NCBI GenBank assembly: GCA_016716635.1 | Contig: JADJVZ010000011.1 | Location: forward strand, 62,001-126,000 | DNA length: 64,000 bases | Direction: 5' to 3' | Source: Micropruina sp. | GTDB lineage: Bacteria; Actinomycetota; Actinomycetes; Propionibacteriales; Propionibacteriaceae | Part shown: piece by piece, positions 50,957-59,365 of the stretch | How the letters are laid out: every line of letters begins with the position of its first letter | How positions within the stretch are numbered: the first letter of the stretch is position 1 | Translations under genes and position numbers: made by a program | Notes under the pieces: model-generated | The model's database searches: none | What the model was told of the DNA's origin: nothing | Seen by the model: only the letters and a program-made list of their open reading frames with translations

Positions 50957-51006
50957 GCGTCAACACTTGATAACGATGCGTCAACACTTGATAACGAAGC
51001 GTCAAC
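50957..51006. promoter_or_regulatory. Tandem 21-bp repeats between lacI and the ABC operon, probable operators
   Basis: GCGTCAACACTTGATAACGA occurs at 50957-50976 and again, identical, at 50978-50997, and a third partial copy starts at 50999. The 21-bp period is two helical turns. Each unit contains the dyad TCAA-CAC-TTGA, and on the minus strand TTGACG could serve as a -35 for lacI. An inverted half-site (GTTGACG) lies near 51043, upstream of the transporter. Confidence 0.65.
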
Positions 51007-51146
51007 GATTGTCTGTGGAGGGCCCGGAAATTGCGTTAGGCCGTTGACGTCTGACCCTCAACGATCCAAGCTAGGGCCCAGGTAAATCGTCTTACCCAGG
51101 GCGTGGAGGCCCTCTTCACGAACTCACAGGCGGAACAAGGAGCACA

Positions 51147-52451
51147 ATGCGCAAGCTCACCCTTCTCAAGGCTGCAGGTCTCACGGCCGCAGTCGCAATG
51201 GTTACGGCAGGTTGTGGCGGTGGCACTGCAGCCACGTCGTCCGCGGCCATGACGGCCAAGACCACGGTGTCGATCATGTACGGCTTCGGCGGCGACCAGG
51301 ACAAGGCCTTCCGTGTCGACATGGACGCGTGGTCGAAGGCCAACGGCATCACGATCGAGTACCAGCAGTCGAACAGCTTCGAGCAGCTGATCCAGACCAA
51401 GGTCGCGTCCGGATCCCTGCCCGACATCGCTATCTACCCGCAGCCCGGCATCTTGACCGGCCTCGCCGCCAAGGGCAAGGTCCAGACCCTCGACAGCTAC
51501 GTCGACGTCGCCGCCGTCAAGGCTGACATTCTGCCCGGCTTCCTCGACGCGGCCACGGTTAAGGGCAAGGTCTACGGCGCCCCCATCTCGATGAACGTCA
51601 AGAGCCTCTACTGGTACGACAAGGCCGTGTGGGCCGCTAAGGGCTTCGAAGTTCCGAAGACCGAGGCTGAGCTTGAGGCACTCATCACCAAGATGAAGGC
51701 CACGGGCGTTGCCCCCCTCTGCTACGGCATGGAGTCCGGCTCGGCGACGGGCTGGCCCGGCACCGACTGGATCGAGGATTACGTCCTCCAGACCGGTGGC
51801 ACGGACACCTACGACAAGTGGGTCACCCACGACGTTAAGTTCAACAGCCCCGAGATCAAGAAGGCGTTCGACGTCTACACCAAGCTGATCATGACCGACG
51901 GCAACGTCTACGGTGGCGCCAAGGCTGCGTCCTCCAACGCGTTCGGCACGGCGTTCAACCCGATGTTCGATGCTGCCGGACCCAAGTGCTACATGGGCAA
52001 GCAGGGCAACTTCATCACGTCCTTCTTCCCGGCTGAGGTCAAGGCCAACCTTGATTCCCGCGTCGGTGTCTTCGTGACCCCGTCCGTGAGCGGCCAGTCG
52101 CCCATGGAGGGTGGTGGCGACCTCGCCGCCGCGTTCACGGCCAACGACAGCAACGTCAAGAAGGTCATGAACTACATGGTCAACGACGCCAAGTTCGGTG
52201 TTGCCATTGCCAAGGCGGGTTCGGCGCTTTCGCCGCACAAGTCCTTCGATGCGGCCAACTACCCGAACGACACCACGCGTAACGTTGCCAAGCTGGCTCA
52301 GGCTGCTACGGCGTTCCGCTTCGACGCTTCCGACCTCATGCCGAGTGCTGTGGGTTCGAAGGCGTTCTGGACGGGCATGGTCGATTACACCTCCGGCAAC
52401 AAGTCGCTCGACGACACGCTGACGGCCATCGATTCCTCCTGGCCCGCCTAA
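51147..52451 (+). CDS. ABC sugar importer, extracellular substrate-binding lipoprotein
   Basis: A 434-residue family 1 solute-binding protein. MRKLTLLKAAGLTAAVAMVTAGC is a lipoprotein signal peptide. TVSIMYGFGGDQDKAF, IEYQQSNSFEQLIQTKVASGSLPDIAIY and KVYGAPISMNVKSLYWYDKAVW are the usual first-lobe and hinge motifs; aromatic residues such as Trp in GWPGTDWIEDYVL could stack on sugar. It resembles alpha-glucoside and oligosaccharide binders (AglE-like), but the ligand is not certain. AAGGAG precedes the ATG. It is the first gene of the transporter operon. Confidence 0.9.
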   Translation: MRKLTLLKAAGLTAAVAMVTAGCGGGTAATSSAAMTAKTTVSIMYGFGGDQDKAFRVDMDAWSKANGITIEYQQSNSFEQLIQTKVASGSLPDIAIYPQPGILTGLAAKGKVQTLDSYVDVAAVKADILPGFLDAATVKGKVYGAPISMNVKSLYWYDKAVWAAKGFEVPKTEAELEALITKMKATGVAPLCYGMESGSATGWPGTDWIEDYVLQTGGTDTYDKWVTHDVKFNSPEIKKAFDVYTKLIMTDGNVYGGAKAASSNAFGTAFNPMFDAAGPKCYMGKQGNFITSFFPAEVKANLDSRVGVFVTPSVSGQSPMEGGGDLAAAFTANDSNVKKVMNYMVNDAKFGVAIAKAGSALSPHKSFDAANYPNDTTRNVAKLAQAATAFRFDASDLMPSAVGSKAFWTGMVDYTSGNKSLDDTLTAIDSSWPA

Positions 52452-52480
52452 GCCTTAGCCCCGCCTATCAACGGTTGAGT

Positions 52481-52516
52481 CGTTGGGTCGGTGACGGTTT
52501 CGTCACCGACCCAACG
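52481..52516 (+). terminator. Intercistronic hairpin between binding protein and permease genes
   Basis: CGTTGGGTCGGTGACG and CGTCACCGACCCAACG pair perfectly over 16 bases around GTTT. It follows the binding-protein stop by 29 bases and precedes a strong ribosome site (GAAAGGAG). It most likely lowers readthrough or protects the upstream mRNA so that binding protein exceeds permease. Confidence 0.75.
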
Positions 52517-52540
52517 CTTACCGACTGAAAGGAGCCCCCT

Positions 52541-53527
52541 ATGGGTGCTTTGAATGTTCTTTACGCACTGCTGGCTGTTGTCGTCGGTGTCTTGGGGGCC
52601 TTGGCCCTCTACTGGATTCTTAACAAGCTGGTGGAAATGCTGCCAGCCAAGCAGGAAGAGGCCGTCAAGCCGTTCGCCTTCCTCCTGCCCGCGCTCGCCG
52701 TGATCACCGTCTTCCTGGTGTACCCCGCGATCATGACCATCATCAACTCGCTCAGGAGCGACGATTCGACCGAGTGGGTCGGGGCGAAGAACTTCGTCCG
52801 GATCTTCACGAACGCGCCGTTCCTGTCGGCGTTGGTCAACAACCTGTTGTGGATCATCATCGTGCCGGCGACCGTGGTGGCCCTCGGCCTCCTCGTCGCC
52901 GTGTTGGCGGACCGTTTGAGCCCGACCAAGGAAAAGGTCGCCAAGAGCGTCATCTTCATGCCGATGGCCATCTCGATGGTGGGTGCCTCCACCATCTGGA
53001 AGTTCATCTACGCCTACAAGCCCGCCGGGACGGACCAGATCGGTCTGCTCAACGCGATTGTGGTCGGGTTCGGCGGCCAGCCGCAGACCTGGCTGCAGTA
53101 CCAGACGCTGAAGTTCAACACGCTGTTGTTGATGATCGTCTACATCTGGACCCAGGTCGGCTACTCGATGGTGCTGCTCTCCGCGGCCATCAAGGGTGTT
53201 CCCGAAGAGACCGTCGAGGCGGGCCGCATCGACGGCGCCTCCGAGGTGGCCATCTTCTTCCGGATCATCGTTCCGCAGGCCTGGCCGACGGTCATCACGG
53301 TGTTCATCACGGTGTTGATCGGCGTCATGAAGGTGTTCGACATCGTCTACGTCATGACGAACGGTAATTACGACACCGACGTCATCGGTAACGCCTTCTT
53401 CAACGCCCTCTACTCCGAGGCTGATGCGGGCAAGGCGTCAGCCATCGTCCTCGTTTTGATGGTCGCGATCTTGCCGATCATGGTGTACCAAGTGCGCCAG
53501 TTCCGAGCCCAGGAGGCCAACCGATGA
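52541..53527 (+). CDS. ABC sugar importer permease (MalF/AglF-like)
   Basis: A 328-residue inner-membrane permease. After two N-terminal spans, the binding-protein-dependent transport domain follows, with the EAA loop EETVEAGRIDGASEVAIFFRIIVPQAWP, which docks the ATPase. FLLPALAVITVFLVYPAIMTIINSL is typical of the MalF/UgpA class. ATG 52541 follows GAAAGGAG. The stop overlaps the next permease by four bases. No ATPase gene is in the cluster, so a shared MsmK-type ATPase elsewhere is inferred. Confidence 0.92.
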   Translation: MGALNVLYALLAVVVGVLGALALYWILNKLVEMLPAKQEEAVKPFAFLLPALAVITVFLVYPAIMTIINSLRSDDSTEWVGAKNFVRIFTNAPFLSALVNNLLWIIIVPATVVALGLLVAVLADRLSPTKEKVAKSVIFMPMAISMVGASTIWKFIYAYKPAGTDQIGLLNAIVVGFGGQPQTWLQYQTLKFNTLLLMIVYIWTQVGYSMVLLSAAIKGVPEETVEAGRIDGASEVAIFFRIIVPQAWPTVITVFITVLIGVMKVFDIVYVMTNGNYDTDVIGNAFFNALYSEADAGKASAIVLVLMVAILPIMVYQVRQFRAQEANR

Positions 53528-54426
53528 GCACTGCAACCGCCACCAAGCCGGGGAAGGCCGCAAAGGCGCCGGCTCCCATCAAGGAAAAGGGCCTCGGCAA
53601 GGCCAACTGGGTCATCGAGACTGCAGTTCTGTTCTTGTGTCTGATGTGGCTCATCCCCACGATCGGTCTGTTCATCACGTCGATCCGCCCCGGCGACGAC
53701 GCGGACAAGAACGGCTGGTGGACGTGGTTCGCCAATCCGCTGCGGATCACGATGGAGAACTACTCCAAGGCCCTGTTCGACGGCTCCACCCCCATGGGGA
53801 TGGCGTTCGTGAACTCGGTCGCGGTGGCTGTGCCGGCGACGATCATCCCGATCATGATCGCGGCCTTCGCGGCGTACGCGTTCACGTTCATGGACTTCCC
53901 GGGCAAAGACATCATGTTCATCATCATCGTGGGCCTGCTCGTGGTCCCGAACCAGGTGGCCCTCGTGCCGCTGTCGGTGATGTTCATGAAGCTCGGACTC
54001 CAGGGTCAGTTCGCCACCGTGTGGCTGGCTCACGCCGGCTTCGGCATGCCTCTGGCTGTTTACATTCTGCGCAACTACATGGCGTCCCTTCCTCGGGCCG
54101 TCATCGAGTCGGCGAAGATTGACGGCGCGTCCCATTTCCAGACCTTCTGGAAGCTGATCGTTCCGATGTCGGTGCCCGCACTGGCCTCGTTCGCGATCTT
54201 CCAGTTCCTCTGGGTGTGGAACGACCTGCTGGTCGCCTTGGTGTTCCTCGGCGGCGGCGACAAGTCCGTCATGACCGTGGCGATGGCCGGCCTGTTGGGC
54301 GACCGTGGTCAGGGCTGGCAGATCCTGACGGCAGGTGCCTTCCTTACGATGTTGCTCCCGCTGATCGTCTTCTTGTCACTGCAGCGGTTCTTCATCCGCG
54401 GCATGACAGCAGGCGCAGTCAAGTAA
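53524..54426 (+). CDS. ABC sugar importer permease (MalG/AglG-like)
   Basis: A 300-residue inner-membrane permease, partner of the preceding gene. Six spans and the EAA loop PRAVIESAKIDGASHFQTFWKLIVPMSVPAL are present. VNSVAVAVPATIIPIMIAAFAAYAF and LRNYMASLP are typical of the MalG class. The N-terminal 25 residues are Lys/Ala-rich and cytoplasmic. It closes the operon, which ends in a strong terminator at 54440. Confidence 0.92.
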   Translation: MSTATATKPGKAAKAPAPIKEKGLGKANWVIETAVLFLCLMWLIPTIGLFITSIRPGDDADKNGWWTWFANPLRITMENYSKALFDGSTPMGMAFVNSVAVAVPATIIPIMIAAFAAYAFTFMDFPGKDIMFIIIVGLLVVPNQVALVPLSVMFMKLGLQGQFATVWLAHAGFGMPLAVYILRNYMASLPRAVIESAKIDGASHFQTFWKLIVPMSVPALASFAIFQFLWVWNDLLVALVFLGGGDKSVMTVAMAGLLGDRGQGWQILTAGAFLTMLLPLIVFLSLQRFFIRGMTAGAVK

Positions 54427-54439
54427 CTCCAACTCTGCG

Positions 54440-54469
54440 CGAGGGCCCCCGGTTATCCGGGGGCCCTCG
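54440..54469 (+). terminator. Intrinsic terminator of the ABC importer operon
   Basis: CGAGGGCCCCCGG (54440-54452) pairs perfectly with CCGGGGGCCCTCG (54457-54469) around TTAT; GGTTTTG follows. Confidence 0.88.
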
Positions 54470-54526
54470 TGGTTTTGTGGGCGACGCCGCGCCCGTCTTT
54501 GCCCCGCCCGTCCCGCCTCGCCTCAC

Positions 54527-54595
54527 CCGAATCATGCTGAATTCGGATGCTGGTTCGCGTGGCGACGAGCAGGTGCCAAATTCAGTTCGATTTGG
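54527..54595. other. Two small hairpins with 8-base loops in an intergenic stretch
   Basis: CCGAAT/ATTCGG (54527-54546) and CCAAAT/ATTTGG (54576-54595) each enclose eight bases; CTGAATT and AATTCAG between them can also pair. They lie downstream of the DUF2277 gene on the other strand, so they may form its terminator region. Low confidence. Confidence 0.35.
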
Positions 54596-54614
54596 GGCGA
54601 AACGGACCCGCCGG

Positions 54615-54878
54615 TTAGGCGCGGGCCAGGTAACGAGCGCGGGCTTTTTCGGCCTCTTCTTCGCGGTTCTTCGGCGGCGCGGTGGTCGTCAGGTGCTCGA
54701 GAAGGTGCGTCGTGGCATGGGCCACGGCGGCCACTGCCTCATCAAAGGCCTCTTGATTGGCCTTGGACGGCTTGGTGGTGCCCGCGATCTTGCGGACGTA
54801 TTGCAGCGAGGCGGCCCAAACCTCCTCCGAGGTGGCGGGCGGCTCGAAGTTGTGGAGAGTGTGGATGTTGCGGCACAT
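54615..54878 (-). CDS. DUF2277 family protein
   Basis: An 87-residue protein matching DUF2277 from end to end: MCRNIHTLHNFEPPATSEEVW at the start, LQYVRKIAGTTKPSKANQEA in the middle, and the Arg/Lys/Glu-rich end NREEEAEKARARYLARA. It is probably an all-helical cytoplasmic protein. The function of the family is unknown. TAAGCT lies seven bases before the ATG, so it may be leaderless. Confidence 0.88.
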   Translation of the reverse strand: MCRNIHTLHNFEPPATSEEVWAASLQYVRKIAGTTKPSKANQEAFDEAVAAVAHATTHLLEHLTTTAPPKNREEEAEKARARYLARA

Positions 54879-55100
54879 GGCGCAGAGCTTAGGCGGGCAG
54901 GGACAGCGAGGGGAGTGCTGGGCTCAGATGGGGTGACCATCGTGTCCCTGTGGGGGTGGGCGATGGACGTATCGTCCATGGCGGGGGCTGATGGGGATGG
55001 TTCGGTCAGCGCCGAAAACGTGCGGGCCAGTCGGTTAACCTCCTTCTTGAACCGCCCACTACCGTTGGGGACGCGATTTGCCGGGGCGAACGAGGTAGCG

Positions 55101-56246
55101 ATGAGCGTGTGGATGTGGTCGGGCCAGATGGCCGTCCTCTTGGGTGGGATCGGCTTCCTGGCGGTCTTCATTCCCCTCGTGGCACGTCAATACCGCAAGT
55201 TTGGGCGCCTGAGCGGCCGACGACTGCTGGTTTCGGGTGGGGTCTCGCTGTACCTAACCGCCCTCTTCACCTACACGCTGCTGCCGTTGCCGGAGCGCTC
55301 GGCGGCCTGGTGCGCCGCGCACGGCGTCAAACCCAATCTGCACTGGTTCTCCTGGGTGGCGGAGTTCCAGCACGCGCTGGGCCACATGACGACAGCGCGC
55401 TTCTTCACGAGCTTCGTCTTCCTACAGGTGGCGTTCAACGTGCTGCTGTTCGTGCCGTGGGGCATCATGATCCGCTCGTTCCTGCACCGAGGATTCTGGG
55501 TCGCGGTGCTGAGCGGGTTCGCCATGACGGTGCTCATCGAGACCACCCAAGCCACCGGTCTCTGGGGCATCTACCCCTGCGCCTATCGGACGGGTGACGT
55601 CGACGACGTCTTCATGAACACCCTGGGGGCCGTAATCGGTGCGCTCCTGGCGCCGCTATTCGGCTGGATTCCCCAGGCGAGCAACCTCTCGGCCACGCGG
55701 CACCTGCCGCACCCGGTGACCGCTCGCCGCCGCTGGATGGGGATGCTCATCGACGGCTTCATGATGACGCTCATCATCTTGGTCATCGTGACGACGTACA
55801 CGATCGTGGGGGCCATCGCCGAGAAGGATCTGCCCCTCGACGACTTCTGGATCACCGTGCTGGCCTCCACCTTCGCGTGGGCGGTGGTCTACCTGTGGCC
55901 GGCGGCGGCGCGGTGGCACGGCGGCGGTGGATCCCTCGGCATGACCACGGTCTGGCTGACTCCCGTGTGGGAGCGGGACGGGCGTCCCTCCGCGGGGACG
56001 CTCGGCCAGCGGCTCTGGCGCCTCGCGGTGCCCACCCTCTACTGGGTCGGCGGTTCGTTCACAGGTGCCTTCGGCGAAGACATCGGCTTGTTGCTGTCGC
56101 TCGTCGTGATGGTGTTCGGCCTGCTCTGCTTCCTGCTCGTGGCCACCACGAAGACGAAGCGGGGCCTGAGCGGCGTTCTCTCCGGGGCTCGGATTCGAGA
56201 CCTGCGCGAGCTTGTGGCGTCAGAGGACGGCACCAACGTCAGGTAA
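55101..56246 (+). CDS. VanZ-RDD fusion membrane protein
   Basis: A 381-residue membrane protein with two domains. Residues about 1-195 form a VanZ-like domain (FTYTLLPLPERSAAWC, NVLLFVPWGIMIRSFLHRGF, ETTQATGLWGIYPCAYRTGDVDDVFMNTLGAVIGALL), with the conserved E-x-x-Q and D-V-x-D/N-T-x-G residues. From about residue 210, RRRWMGMLIDGFMMTLIILV starts an RDD domain with three further spans. VanZ proteins are linked to low-level teicoplanin resistance and RDD proteins to transport; the fused role is unknown. ATG 55101 is preferred over longer forms, as upstream sequence lacks coding features. It overlaps the next convergent gene by eight bases. Confidence 0.85.
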   Translation: MSVWMWSGQMAVLLGGIGFLAVFIPLVARQYRKFGRLSGRRLLVSGGVSLYLTALFTYTLLPLPERSAAWCAAHGVKPNLHWFSWVAEFQHALGHMTTARFFTSFVFLQVAFNVLLFVPWGIMIRSFLHRGFWVAVLSGFAMTVLIETTQATGLWGIYPCAYRTGDVDDVFMNTLGAVIGALLAPLFGWIPQASNLSATRHLPHPVTARRRWMGMLIDGFMMTLIILVIVTTYTIVGAIAEKDLPLDDFWITVLASTFAWAVVYLWPAAARWHGGGGSLGMTTVWLTPVWERDGRPSAGTLGQRLWRLAVPTLYWVGGSFTGAFGEDIGLLLSLVVMVFGLLCFLLVATTKTKRGLSGVLSGARIRDLRELVASEDGTNVR

Positions 56247-56706
56247 GGGCCCCACGCTCGGGACGCTCGTCCGCGGCTGCTGAGGTGGCACGCTCCCAAG
56301 GCTCGACGCCTCCCGGCACCCGGACGAACAACGGATGCGGCTCCGGCAACTCCGGCAAGAACGCACGCAGGTACGCGGCGCGGACGGCCAGCTTGGCGTC
56401 CAAGTGGGCGCGCTCGAAGCGCAGTTGCCCGTCGGTGACGGTGATGGACGGACCCTCGCCGCGGCGATCAATCCGGGCGCCGTCGAAGCGATACCCGCGC
56501 CGCTCGGCTTCGGCCCGGACGCCCTCAAGGTAGGCGCCGACCGCCGCGAGGGGATCCGCGTGGGCTCGAAAGCGGTCCAGCTGGGGATGCGCGGTGTAGC
56601 CCTTCGTCCGTCCGGCTAACACCGCCTGCGCCAGCAGGGCCTCCCGCCAGCAGGCCGTCAGTCCGGCCCGGTCGAGATAGCGAGGGTGCAGCGACCACAG
56701 CCTCAC
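56239..56706 (-). CDS. Pyrimidine-dimer DNA glycosylase family protein (PF03013)
   Basis: A 155-residue protein related to T4 endonuclease V-like repair enzymes. MRLWSLHPRYLDRAGLTACWREALLAQAVLAG, TKGYTAHPQLDRFRAHADP and VGAYLEGVRAEAERRGYRFD are the family blocks. In T4 the N-terminal Thr attacks the dimer; here the second residue is Arg, so the mechanism may differ. It starts ten bases after msrA on the same strand, and so belongs to a stress-repair operon with MsrA. GTG is the start codon. Confidence 0.82.
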   Translation of the reverse strand: MRLWSLHPRYLDRAGLTACWREALLAQAVLAGRTKGYTAHPQLDRFRAHADPLAAVGAYLEGVRAEAERRGYRFDGARIDRRGEGPSITVTDGQLRFERAHLDAKLAVRAAYLRAFLPELPEPHPLFVRVPGGVEPWERATSAAADERPERGALT

Positions 56707-56716
56707 GGACGCTCGA

Positions 56717-57352
56717 CTACGCCTTGGCCGGGCAGGTCACGCCGGTGGAGTGCACGGGGCAGTAGCCCGCGGGGTTCTTTGCGAGATATTGCTGGTGGTA
56801 GCCCTCGGCGAAGTAGAAGGTGCCGGCGGGCTCGATGTCGGTGGTGAGGCCCGGGTAGCCCGCCTGCGCCAGCGCCCGCTCGTATCGGGCGGCGGCCTCC
56901 GTGGCCACCTCTGCCTGCCCTGGGTCGGCGGTCAAGATCACCGAGCGGTACTGCGTGCCCACATCGTTGCCCTGGCGCATCCCCTGCGTCGGATCGTGCG
57001 CCTCGAAGAATGTCCGGACGAGCGTCTCGTAGGTCACCTTCGTGGGATCGAACGCCACGCGGACGACCTCCGCGTGGCCCGTGCGCCCCGAGCACACCTC
57101 TTCGTACGTGGGGTTTTCGGTGTAGCCACCCATGTAGCCCACCGCCGTCGAGGTCACCCCTGGGAGGTTCCAGAACAACTTCTCGGCGCCCCAGAAACAC
57201 CCCAGCCCGAAGTAGGCCAGTTCCGAACCCGCGGGCGCGGGCTCCAGCCGGGTGCCGAACTCGGTGTGGAACGTGGGCTGGTTGAGGACGGGCGTCGCGC
57301 GTCCGGGTAGGGCGCGCTCCGGCGCCACCATCGTGGTCTTAGAAAACAACAT
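56717..57352 (-). CDS. msrA: Peptide methionine sulfoxide reductase MsrA
   Basis: A 211-residue enzyme that reduces methionine-S-sulfoxide in proteins. The catalytic cysteine lies in YFGLGCFWGAEKLFWNLPGV; VGYMGGYTENPTYEEVCSGRTGHAEVV, FEAHDPTQGMRQGNDVGTQYRS and the C-terminal resolving-cysteine region YCPVHSTGVTCPAKA follow. GGAGG lies five bases before the ATG at 57352, favouring it over an upstream in-frame ATG. The N-terminal extension of about 45 residues is typical of actinobacterial forms. It is probably cotranscribed with the glycosylase gene. Confidence 0.95.
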   Translation of the reverse strand: MLFSKTTMVAPERALPGRATPVLNQPTFHTEFGTRLEPAPAGSELAYFGLGCFWGAEKLFWNLPGVTSTAVGYMGGYTENPTYEEVCSGRTGHAEVVRVAFDPTKVTYETLVRTFFEAHDPTQGMRQGNDVGTQYRSVILTADPGQAEVATEAAARYERALAQAGYPGLTTDIEPAGTFYFAEGYHQQYLAKNPAGYCPVHSTGVTCPAKA

Positions 57353-57406
57353 GGGTTCCTCCGTCGAGATCAACGCTCCGACGCCCGCCCATGTTCCCCC
57401 GTCACG

Positions 57407-58081
57407 CTACGACAGCGTCCAATCGATCGGCGGCGCCCCCTGCGCAGCCAGTGCCGCGTTCGCGCGGCTGAAAGGACGCGAGCCGAAGAAGCCGTAGTTC
57501 GCCGAGAGCGGGGACGGATGCGCGGACGCGATGACGGGCACCGAGCCGAGCATCGGGGTCACGGACTGGGCGTCGCGGCCCCACAAGATCGCCACGAGGG
57601 GGCCACCCCGCGCGGCCAGCGCCTCGATGGCCACCTGCGTGACCTGCTCCCAGCCCTTACCGCGATGCGACCCCGAGGCGCCCGGTCGAACCGTGAGCAC
57701 CCGATTGAGCAGCAGCACCCCGCGGTCGAACCAGGGCGTCAGGTCGCCCGAGACCGCGGGCGCGATGCCGAGGTCGCTCTCCAACTCCCGGTAGATGTTC
57801 GCCAGCGAGCGGGGCAGCGGACGGACGTCCGGCGCCACCGAGAACGACAATCCGACGGGGTGCCCGGGGGTCGGATAAGGGTCCTGGCCCATGATGAGCA
57901 CCCGCACGTCGGCCAGCGGACGCGTGAACGCCCGCAACACGTTGGGCCCAGCCGGCAGATAACCCCGGCCGGCGGCGAGCTCCCCACGTAGGAACTGGCC
58001 GACGTCCGTGATGCGTCCAGCGACCGGTTCTAAGGCCTGCGCCCAATCGGGGGCCACGAGCTCCGAGAGGGGGGCGGTCAT
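57407..58081 (-). CDS. ung: Uracil-DNA glycosylase (family 1)
   Basis: A 224-residue base-excision repair enzyme that removes uracil from DNA. The catalytic motif VRVLIMGQDPYPTPGHPVGLSFS (GQDPY), GVLLLNRVLTVRPGASGSH, LWGRDAQ and the DNA-intercalating loop HPSPLSANYGFFGSRPFSRAN are all present. The ATG overlaps the preceding MFS gene stop by four bases, so they are cotranscribed, although no functional link is evident. Confidence 0.96.
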   Translation of the reverse strand: MTAPLSELVAPDWAQALEPVAGRITDVGQFLRGELAAGRGYLPAGPNVLRAFTRPLADVRVLIMGQDPYPTPGHPVGLSFSVAPDVRPLPRSLANIYRELESDLGIAPAVSGDLTPWFDRGVLLLNRVLTVRPGASGSHRGKGWEQVTQVAIEALAARGGPLVAILWGRDAQSVTPMLGSVPVIASAHPSPLSANYGFFGSRPFSRANAALAAQGAPPIDWTLS

Positions 58082-59289
58082 CGCGCCGCCTCCACCCGTG
58101 TCTCGCGCGGCATGGTCGCGGAGAAGAGCGCCGAGGCGCCGAGCAAGGCGGCACCGGCGACGAAGGCCGCCTGAATGGTGAGGGTGTCGGTGAGGAGCCC
58201 CGCCACGAGGGGGCCGGCCATGGCGCCGACGTCCGCCATCATCGAATAGACCGCGATGGGCGTGCCGCCCGCCCCGTGGACGACGTCACCGACGGCCGCG
58301 GTCGGTGCCGTGCTGAGCGAGGCCGCGCCGACGCCGTACACGCACAAGATGGCGACGAGCGTCCAGGGGTCGGGGGCGAACGGCGTGGCGAGCGTGGCCA
58401 GGCCGGTGAGCGTCGCGCCGAGGATCATCATCGGACGGCGTCCCCAGCGGTCGACCAAGCGTCCGGTGGGCACCAGGACGAGCGTCTGGACAACCGCCGC
58501 CACCGCAAAGGCCACTCCCGTGAAGGCCGTCCCGGCGTGCAGATATTCCACGATGAGGATCGGCACCAGCGCGCTGCGCACGCCGAACGATTGCCAGCCT
58601 TGGGCGAGGCTCGACAGCAGGGAGGCCTGATACCGACGATCCTTCAGCGCCATGGCGAGGGTCACGGTCTCGGGGGCCGGGGCTTCGGGCGTGCCTTCGT
58701 CCGCGGCTGCCACCCCCGGATTCTTGAGTAACACCAGGGCGAGGGTGCCGGCGATCACCAACATCGCGGCGTAGAAGAGGAAGGGGGCGCGCATCGAGAT
58801 AGTGCTGAGGGCACCCCCGATCGCAGGGCCGGCCATGCCGCCCAGCAGGAAGCCGCCCTGGTATATACCTGCGGCTTGGCCGCGCTGGTTCTGGGCGACC
58901 CCGGCCATCAGCGCCATGAGCGCCGCGACGCTGAACGCCGCGGATCCGAGGCCGCCGATCGCCCGCCAAAACAACAGCTCCGGATACGAACCCGCGTAGG
59001 CCATCACCAGGCTCGAGAGGCCCACGAAGTAGATGCCGAAGCCGATGGTCCGATTGGTGCCGAGCTTGGTCGCGAGTCGTCCGGCGAACGGGCTCATCGC
59101 CAACCGGACGGCGGCGAAGGCGCTCACGATGACGCCCACTTGGAAGTTGTTGGCGTCGAACGACTTCGCGTAGCTGGGCAAGACCGGCAGCATCACCCCG
59201 AAGCCAACCGCGACGAGGAAACCCGAGATGGAGAGCACCCACACGTTGGTGGGCAGCCTCAAGCCGTCTCGCAGGAGCCCTGTCTTCAC
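58078..59289 (-). CDS. MFS transporter, 12-TM drug-efflux type
   Basis: A 403-residue transporter of about 12 spans. The motif A position reads SPFAGRLATKLGTNRTIGFG after TM2 and is repeated in the second half as PTGRLVDRWGRRPMMILGAT. GGFLLGGMAGPAIGGALSTI is the TM5 motif C of drug antiporters. An Ala/Pro/Glu-rich loop (AADEGTPEAPAPETV) links the two halves. The substrate is unknown. The GTG start has a TAACGT -10 box six bases upstream. Confidence 0.85.
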   Translation of the reverse strand: MKTGLLRDGLRLPTNVWVLSISGFLVAVGFGVMLPVLPSYAKSFDANNFQVGVIVSAFAAVRLAMSPFAGRLATKLGTNRTIGFGIYFVGLSSLVMAYAGSYPELLFWRAIGGLGSAAFSVAALMALMAGVAQNQRGQAAGIYQGGFLLGGMAGPAIGGALSTISMRAPFLFYAAMLVIAGTLALVLLKNPGVAAADEGTPEAPAPETVTLAMALKDRRYQASLLSSLAQGWQSFGVRSALVPILIVEYLHAGTAFTGVAFAVAAVVQTLVLVPTGRLVDRWGRRPMMILGATLTGLATLATPFAPDPWTLVAILCVYGVGAASLSTAPTAAVGDVVHGAGGTPIAVYSMMADVGAMAGPLVAGLLTDTLTIQAAFVAGAALLGASALFSATMPRETRVEAAR

Positions 59290-59295
59290 CGCAGC

Positions 59296-59301
59296 ACGTT
59301 A
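59296..59301 (-). promoter_or_regulatory. -10 hexamer TAACGT of a leaderless promoter for the MFS-ung operon
   Basis: On the minus strand TAACGT is followed by GCTGCG and then GTG at 59289. Confidence 0.5.
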
Positions 59302-59365
59302 TCTCACCGTGCTCCCAGCCCGTGCCCCCGGCTTGGGTAGGGTCATCCCAACGTAAGGAGAAGGC

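Noticed and set aside
50957..51006. Tandem 21-bp repeats considered as a CRISPR-like array
   Set aside because: Spacing between units is one base, there are only two full copies and no cas genes; operator repeats explain them.
54216..55100. N-terminal extension of the VanZ-RDD reading frame
   Set aside because: It runs through the second permease end, a strong terminator and the DUF2277 gene on the other strand. The extension has no coding features; ATG 55101 starts the membrane protein.
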